A stretch of 64,000 nt of DNA from Akebia trifoliata (lineage: Eukaryota; Streptophyta; Magnoliopsida; Ranunculales; Lardizabalaceae). Location: the NCBI GenBank assembly GCA_017979445.1, contig CM030715.1, positions 8,734,187 to 8,798,186 of the forward strand, read 5' to 3'. Made by a program: the position numbers and the translations under genes. Of this stretch, positions 59,342 through 64,000 are shown one piece after another (the first letter of the stretch is position 1; every line of letters starts with the position of its first letter). Below the pieces are notes generated by a model. The model was not told the origin of the DNA, did not search any database, and saw nothing but the letters and a program-made list of their open reading frames with translations.

Positions 59342-59779
59342 GTAAGGTATTCGGTGCTTGCTGAGGTTGTTGTTGCAGTTGTTCGGGTATAGCCTGATTT
59401 GAGTCGGATGCTTGATGTTGTACAGCTTGAATGATGCTTGGATTTACCATTAGCAGATCTAGAATCTTATCATGTTTTTCCAATGCCTTCACCACTATAT
59501 CTAGCTTTGAAGTGAGATCTGTTATTACTTCTGTCACTGTCTGCTGAGGTTGCTCTGAAGTGCTCATAATTGGTTGTGAGCGTAGAAAATATGGAGGATT
59601 GTCAGGTGGTAAGTACTTCTTTCTAGGTCGTTTGGCCACCTGTGGGCAAAAAGTTAGGCATTAATATATAATTTACATAATGAAGATGCATGATGATTTA
59701 TTAGGTCAGATCGGTTTAATTGGTAAAGTTGCATTAAGAAAATCTTAAATTTGGTTGAGGTTGAAAAAAAAAAAATTTT

Positions 59780-60682
59780 GTTAGCACGGAGCTGGGTTCG
59801 TTGACACGGAACCAGATACTGATCAGCACGGAGCTGGGGGTTTGTCAGCACGGAGCTGAAGGTTTGTCAGCACGGAACTGAAGGTTTGTCAGCACGGAGC
59901 CGAAGGTTCATCAACACGGAGCCGAAGGTTTATCAGCACGGAGCCGGAGGTTTGTTAGCACGGAGCTGAGGGTTCATCAGCACGGAGCCGGAGGTTTATC
60001 AGCACGAAGCCGAAGGTTTATCAGCACGGAGCCGAAGGTTTGTCAGCACAGAGCTGGGGGTTTATCAGCACGGAGCCGAAGGTTTGTCAGCACGGAGCCA
60101 AAGGTTTTGTCAGTACGAGCTAGGGGTTCGTCAATACGGAACTGGAGGTTTATTAGCACGAAGCCGAAGGTTTATCAGCACGGAGTCGAAGGTTTGTCAG
60201 CACGGAGCTGAGGGTTCGTCGGGAAGGAGCCAAAGGTTTTGTCAGCACGAGCTAGGGGTTCGTCAATACAGAGCTGGATGTTTATTAGCACGAAGCAGAA
60301 GGTTTATCAGCACGGAGCCGAAGGTTTGTCAGCACGGAGCCGAGGGTTCGTCGGCAAGGAGCCGAAAGTTTGTCAGCACTGAGTTGGGGTTCGTCAGCAC
60401 GGAGCAGGAGGTTTATCAGCACGAAGCCGAAGGTTTATCAGCACGGGGCCGAAGGTTTGTCAGCACGGAGCTGAGGGTTCGTCAGCACGGAGCCGAAAGG
60501 TTGTCAGTACGGAGCTGGGGGTTTGTCAGAACGGAGCTGGAGGTTTATCAACACGAAGCCGAAGGTTTATCAGCACGGAGCCGAAGGTTCGTCAGCACGG
60601 AGCTGAGGGTTCGTCAGCACGGAGCCGAAAGTTTGTCAGTACGGAGCTGGGGGTTTGTCAGCACGGAGCTGGAGGTTTATCA
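59780..60682. repeat. 22-bp minisatellite with 132-bp higher-order period
   Basis: About 40 copies of a unit like TCAGCACGGAGCCGAAGG plus TTTG, in the leader of element F. Six variants recur in a fixed order. The marker CGAAGC variant lies at about 60005, 60159, 60291, 60422 and 60554, that is, mostly 132 bp apart. The long ORF seen on the plus strand (60084-60716) is a by-product. Confidence 0.95.
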
Positions 60683-60741
60683 TAGATTATGGACATGGTT
60701 GAGATTGAAAGATTGATAGGGTACGGGTTGGGGATTCGACT

Positions 60742-61572
60742 CGAAATGGATATGGGTCATGAACCCATCTGAAAGTGGGTATGGATCGTGGACCTAATTG
60801 GAAGTGGATATGGGTCGTGGACCCGTTAGGATATGGATATGGGTCATGGACCCAATTAGAAATGGATATGGGGTGTAGGCCCATTAGGATATAGATATGG
60901 GTCGTGGACCCAATTGGAAGTAGGTATGGGTCGTGGACCCATTTGAAAGTGAATATGGGTTGTGGGCCCATTCGAAAGTGGATATGGGTTGTGGACCCAT
61001 TTGGACACGAATATGGGTCGTGAACCCATTTTGAGAGTGGATATGGGTGGTGGACCCATTTGGAAGTGGGTATGGGTCGTGGACCCATTTGAGAGTGGAT
61101 ATGGGTCGTGGACCCATTTTGAGAGTGGATAGGGGTTGTGGACCCATTTGGACACGATTATGGGGTCGTTGACCCATTTTGAGAGTGGATATGGGTTGTG
61201 GACCCATTTGGAAGTGGGTATGGGTCGTGGACCCATTTGAGAGTTGATATGGGTCGTGGACCCATTTGGATACGAATATGGGTCGTGGACCCATTTTGAG
61301 AGTGGATATGGGTTGTGGACCCATTTGAAAGTGGGTATGGGTCGTGGACCCATTTGAGAGTGGATATGGGTCGTGGACCCATTTTAACATGAATATGGGT
61401 CGTGGACCCATTTTGAGAGTGGATATGGGTTGTGGACCCATTTGGAAGTGGGTATGGGTCGTGGACCCATTTGAGAGTGGATATGGGTCGTGGACCCATT
61501 TGGACACGAATATGGGCGTGAACCCATTTTGAGAGTGGATATGGGTTGTGGATCTATTTGAATATGGACATG
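60742..61572. repeat. 29-30-bp hairpin minisatellite with 118-bp higher-order period
   Basis: About 28 units, each with ATGGGTC-GTG-GACCCAT (a perfect 7-bp stem) plus a 12-15-bp variable part. The variable parts recur in groups of four: TTTTGAGAGTGG, TTTGGAAGTGGG, TTTGAGAGTGG, TTTGGACACGAA. The last variant lies near 61003, 61151, 61267, 61386 and 61502. Part of the leader of F. Confidence 0.95.
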
Positions 61573-62545
61573 GGTGAGGTTGATAGTGGGCCATGTTCGG
61601 TTAAAATCAATTTCGATAGGTAGAGTGTAAGCGAGCTCCGTTTGGATCAAACACAAACTACGAGTAGTAGGCCCTAAGTTTAACGATAAAAACAATGTAT
61701 TTAATCATTTTCAAGTCTTAAAACTCAAAAGAAAAATAAAGTCCAAGAGAAAAGTTGTCAAGACTGATGTCATGGACGAAATAAGCAAAAAAAAATTTTT
61801 TTTTTGGTCCGTTTTTAATGAACGGACCGAAGTACTTTTGTACTGGTCCGCTCTTTAAAAACGGACCAGAACCTTAATTTTTGCCGAAATTTTTTTTATT
61901 TTTTTATTTTTTTTATGATGCAAAGTATAAGCAAAGATTTCCCCCTTTACCTAGGGGGACATGTAAAGAAATAAAATAAAAAAAACAAGCCTAAAACCTA
62001 TACAACTTGCCTTCGTGGGCTAAAAAAAAAAAATACAGTCATCTCCTTGGATTGGAAAAATTACAATAATGAGAGGGTTGATAACTCATTTTTCCAAAAT
62101 TGTGTCCTAAGCCTCTAATCGTATTGAATGCATGCGGCTATAGGTGGCTTCACGGTTACCCATTCTTCAAACCTCAATGCATACCGAAGTACACATGTCT
62201 TAGGTTGGTGATTGGGTTGGATGTGTTCGTCCCCGTACCCGAAATAAGCGATCTCGAGTCGTGAAACTACTAAGCATCCGGGTTTAAACTTTTATAGGTA
62301 GAGGAGGTTTGTGTAATGGGCTATGCAAGCGTAAGTGCACAAGTGCATTTTAAAAACAAGTATTAACCCCCTTTTACAAGCATTCAACCCACAAAATATT
62401 AAAGAACATATTACAACCATTCCCCAAGAATAAGAAGATAAAATATCAAACAAAACACAAACAACAACGATGTTAGAAACAAATATTGAAATTTGTTTTT
62501 TTTTTTGTAAAAATGGCCAAATGGTCATGGTTTGAACCCGCAAAC
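61573..62545 (-). other. first part of the leader of element F, with hairpins
   Basis: No ORF. It contains GGTCCGTT/AACGGACC (61806-61828) and CTGGTCCG/CGGACCAG (61843-61869), perfect 8-bp stems that resemble the row at 41459-41599 in E, and A/T-rich tracts. Confidence 0.7.
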
Positions 62546-62563
62546 TCCCCAGTGGAGTCGCCA
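62546..62563 (-). other. primer-binding site of element F
   Basis: Minus strand TGGCGACTCCACTGGGGA, three bases after the LTR end. Same type as in family I elements, with GGC instead of GGT. Confidence 0.82.
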
Positions 62564-62566
62564 AGT

Positions 62567-64000
62567 TGTAGACATGAGAATTTTCACATTTTGAACCTCA
62601 ATGTTACGTTGTTTGGAGTCGCCACCATTCTTTTTTGTAAATGGGTGTGAATAGGCACCCGAATCGATTCTTTTGAAAACCATTTTTTATGACATTGTAG
62701 TGACTCTCAATCATGGAAAAGGTATGGTCTACCTAAAATCTAAGTAAGGGGATTCGGTTAGAGAATGGGGAAGGTGTTAAGCACCCCATTCTCTCCACCT
62801 AAGGTGGTTACCTTTAGATTTGGCCATTTTTGAAAAGGATTAAAATAACAAGTAGAATGCATGAGATGCATGAAGTGGGTGGGGGCATATAGTGTGTATG
62901 TACCTCATTGGAAGAGGTTTTGATGTTGGTGTTGACATAAGAGATATCTTATGGAAAAAGACATTCTATGGAGTCAACACACTTTTGCATGAGTTGAAAT
63001 GTCGTTTATGATTTTAGAGAAGTTTCATGAAAGGAGTTCTCTTAGATCTATAACCTTAATGCATGCATGTTTAGCTAGAAACTTAGTGTTTTAACCCATC
63101 AAGAGAGTTACACATTTCTTCATCATAGCCAACATGTGTGATGTGTGTGCATAGTGTACATTATGATGCATGATATGAGAATGGGTTTAAAAGGGCTTCA
63201 ACCTCCATCCTTTCGACCAAACCGCCTCAAGCATTCCATGCCCAAGGTTGAGGTCCAATCTACTCGGAATGAAGGAGGGTTCTCCATTACATCCTAAAGG
63301 CTTCTAAAAATAAAAAAAAAAGGATAAAAGAAGAAGATGCAACTTAAAAGATAAATAAATAACTATTGTCCCACCTTGTCCCTTTTGGAAGTCTTGAAAT
63401 AACTTGAGCTTGTGTAATTGAGAGTTGAAGGATGTGGTTGAGGGTTGAGAGAGTTGAGGGATGAAAGATGAGTAGAGAATTTGGTAGAGTTTTAGGTTGA
63501 GAGATGGAGGCTTGAGAGCATGAGTTGTTCTTAGAAAATGAGAGTATTTATAGAGTTTTTGGAGAATTTTTGAGGATAAAGTGATCCAACCCTAAAAATA
63601 AAGAAAATGGACATGAGATTTAGGTTGTTTCTTTTTGGATTTTCCATTTGTATGAGGGTAAAAATGACATTTGTGAAGAAACCCTAAAAGCATGCTTTGA
63701 TCCTTGGTTTTTTGGTAAATAGAGGTGAGAGAACAAAAGTACTTTTGGGAGGATGAATGGGGGAGTGACATGTGTAAAGGTGGAGTGGTAGGTAAAAAGT
63801 AGATCTTGGTTTATTTGTAAATAACTCATAAAACAAGGGTGGAAGTGTAGTTTTGAAATGGACCAATGGGAAAACGAAAGCACATTTGGAAGGGTGAATA
63901 GGAGAATGACATGTGTAAAAGTGAAGTGGTAGGTGAAAAGTAGATCTTGGTTCATTTGTAAATAACAAATAAAGCAAGGATGGAAGTATATTTTTGAAAT
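62567..64000 (-). mobile_element. 5' LTR of element F, start outside window
   Basis: The last 1434 bp of the LTR, ending ATGTCTACA at 62567. TATA box near 63553-63546. Donor-like AAAG/GTAACC at 62812/62811. Ends inside the 140-bp repeat at the window border. Confidence 0.93.
62760..62794 (-). promoter_or_regulatory. U5 stem-loop, 5' LTR of F
   Basis: Identical design and stem (AGAGAATGGGG / CCCCATTCTCT) to the 3' LTR copy. Confidence 0.78.

Larger units (their letters stand above)
53909..59639 (-). pseudogene. gag-protease of element F, split by solo LTR S2
   Basis: gag starts at 59639 with GTG (not ATG) directly after an acceptor-like CCCACAG; the next Met is 25 codons in. It is interrupted at 59342/57599 by S2 and continues with the capsid-like core (LPPKFKCPNFEKYNGFG; KEYAQRWRESASKVKPPM). 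Then come a zinc knuckle with all ligands (CEFHMGVPGHATDQC, near 56391-56438), Pro/Thr-rich repeats (RPPLIIPYT), and an aspartic protease with VLIDNGSALNVCP (near 55115-55170). Last is a G-patch-like stretch (MKKAGYRPKQGLGPKGKG). In-frame stops (minus strand, first base): TAG 57160, TAG 56788, TAG 56725, TGA 56566. The last 878 codons are open. Confidence 0.9.
46095..64000 (-). mobile_element. element F: family II Tat/Ogre-like element, start outside window
   Basis: On the minus strand: 5' LTR (from beyond 64000 to 62567), primer-binding site (62563-62546), leader with hairpins and two minisatellites, gag-protease (59639-53909, split by S2), spacer, reverse transcriptase to integrase (53637-50180), 3' noncoding region, purine tract (48125-48111) and 3' LTR (48110-46095). 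Without S2 it is over 16 kb, in the size range known for Ogre. The two LTRs are close but not identical (several differences in the first 150 bp, fewer later). All frames are broken. Confidence 0.92.

Noticed and set aside
60084..60716. Long plus-strand ORF of 210 codons with repeated SARSRRFVSTE-like residues
   Set aside because: It is produced by the 22-bp minisatellite (132-bp period, divisible by 3) and is antisense to element F; there is no non-repetitive coding sequence.
59780..61572. Regular short repeats resembling a CRISPR array
   Set aside because: Units are directly adjacent with no unique spacers, and the surroundings are a plant retrotransposon.
60687..61695. Overlapping minus-strand ORFs rich in MGPRPISTLKWVHDPY-like repeats
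   Set aside because: Produced in all three frames by the 29-30-bp hairpin minisatellite; several overlapping frames are equally open.
1..64000. tRNA or rRNA genes
   Set aside because: No tRNA-like cloverleaf or rRNA segment was noticed; the tRNA-like words are only primer-binding sites next to LTRs. A tRNAscan-SE run would settle it.

Overview
The window is nuclear DNA of a flowering plant, probably a eudicot with a fairly large genome. The species cannot be named from the sequence. It shows AT-rich intergenic DNA, AT-rich introns with GT/AG borders, MITE-like elements, and above all nested Ty3/gypsy LTR retrotransposons. A run of 100 N (12575-12674) marks a scaffold gap. The one intact host gene is a four-exon chloroplast J-domain/ferredoxin-domain protein (DJC76-like, 31781-35252, +). 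It sits in a gene island of about 4.5 kb between two retrotransposon clusters.

Most elements belong to the Tat/Ogre side of Ty3/gypsy. The evidence is a second, archaeal-type RNase H between the usual RNase H and the integrase, a primer-binding site of the type TGGYGACTCCRCTGGGGA, very long leaders and 3' regions filled with tandem repeats, and an antisense extra ORF between pol and the 3' LTR. Two LTR families occur. Family I (about 1.74 kb, TGTAGACACCCC...GCGCTTTCA) comprises elements A, B, D and solo LTR S2. Family II (about 1.9-2.0 kb, TGTAGACACC...TGTCTACA in the best copies) comprises elements C, E and F.

Left cluster: element A (-, 1-9800, 3' end outside the window) and element B (+, 12675-22728) lie head to head around small transposon fragments and the gap. 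Both have lost most of gag-pol in the same way and carry the same repeats, so they look like a non-autonomous lineage. A also carries a broken piece of a host sugar-phosphate/phosphate translocator gene. B abuts the 3' noncoding region of family II element C (22729-28990). The 3' LTR of C is split by a 3.2-kb solo LTR (S1, -) that is unrelated to it. More LTR debris follows up to the gene island.

Right cluster: a four-level nest is readable. D (+, LTR I joined directly to gag) is cut at the start of its protease by E (-, family II). E is cut inside its reverse transcriptase by F (-, family II, running off the window). F is cut inside gag by S2 (+, solo LTR I with a perfect GTAAG target duplication). 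Every coding region is broken. The eleven in-frame premature stops noted are all TAG or TGA.

The least ordinary signals are noncoding. (1) A stem-loop with changing but still pairing stems sits in the U5 part of every complete LTR of both families. (2) A possible LTR-to-gag leader intron is missing exactly in D. (3) A tandem array of hairpins with compensating changes lies in A and B. (4) Two minisatellites in the leader of F each show higher-order periods (about 118 and 132 bp). (5) An antisense coiled-coil ORF is kept, decayed, in family II elements.
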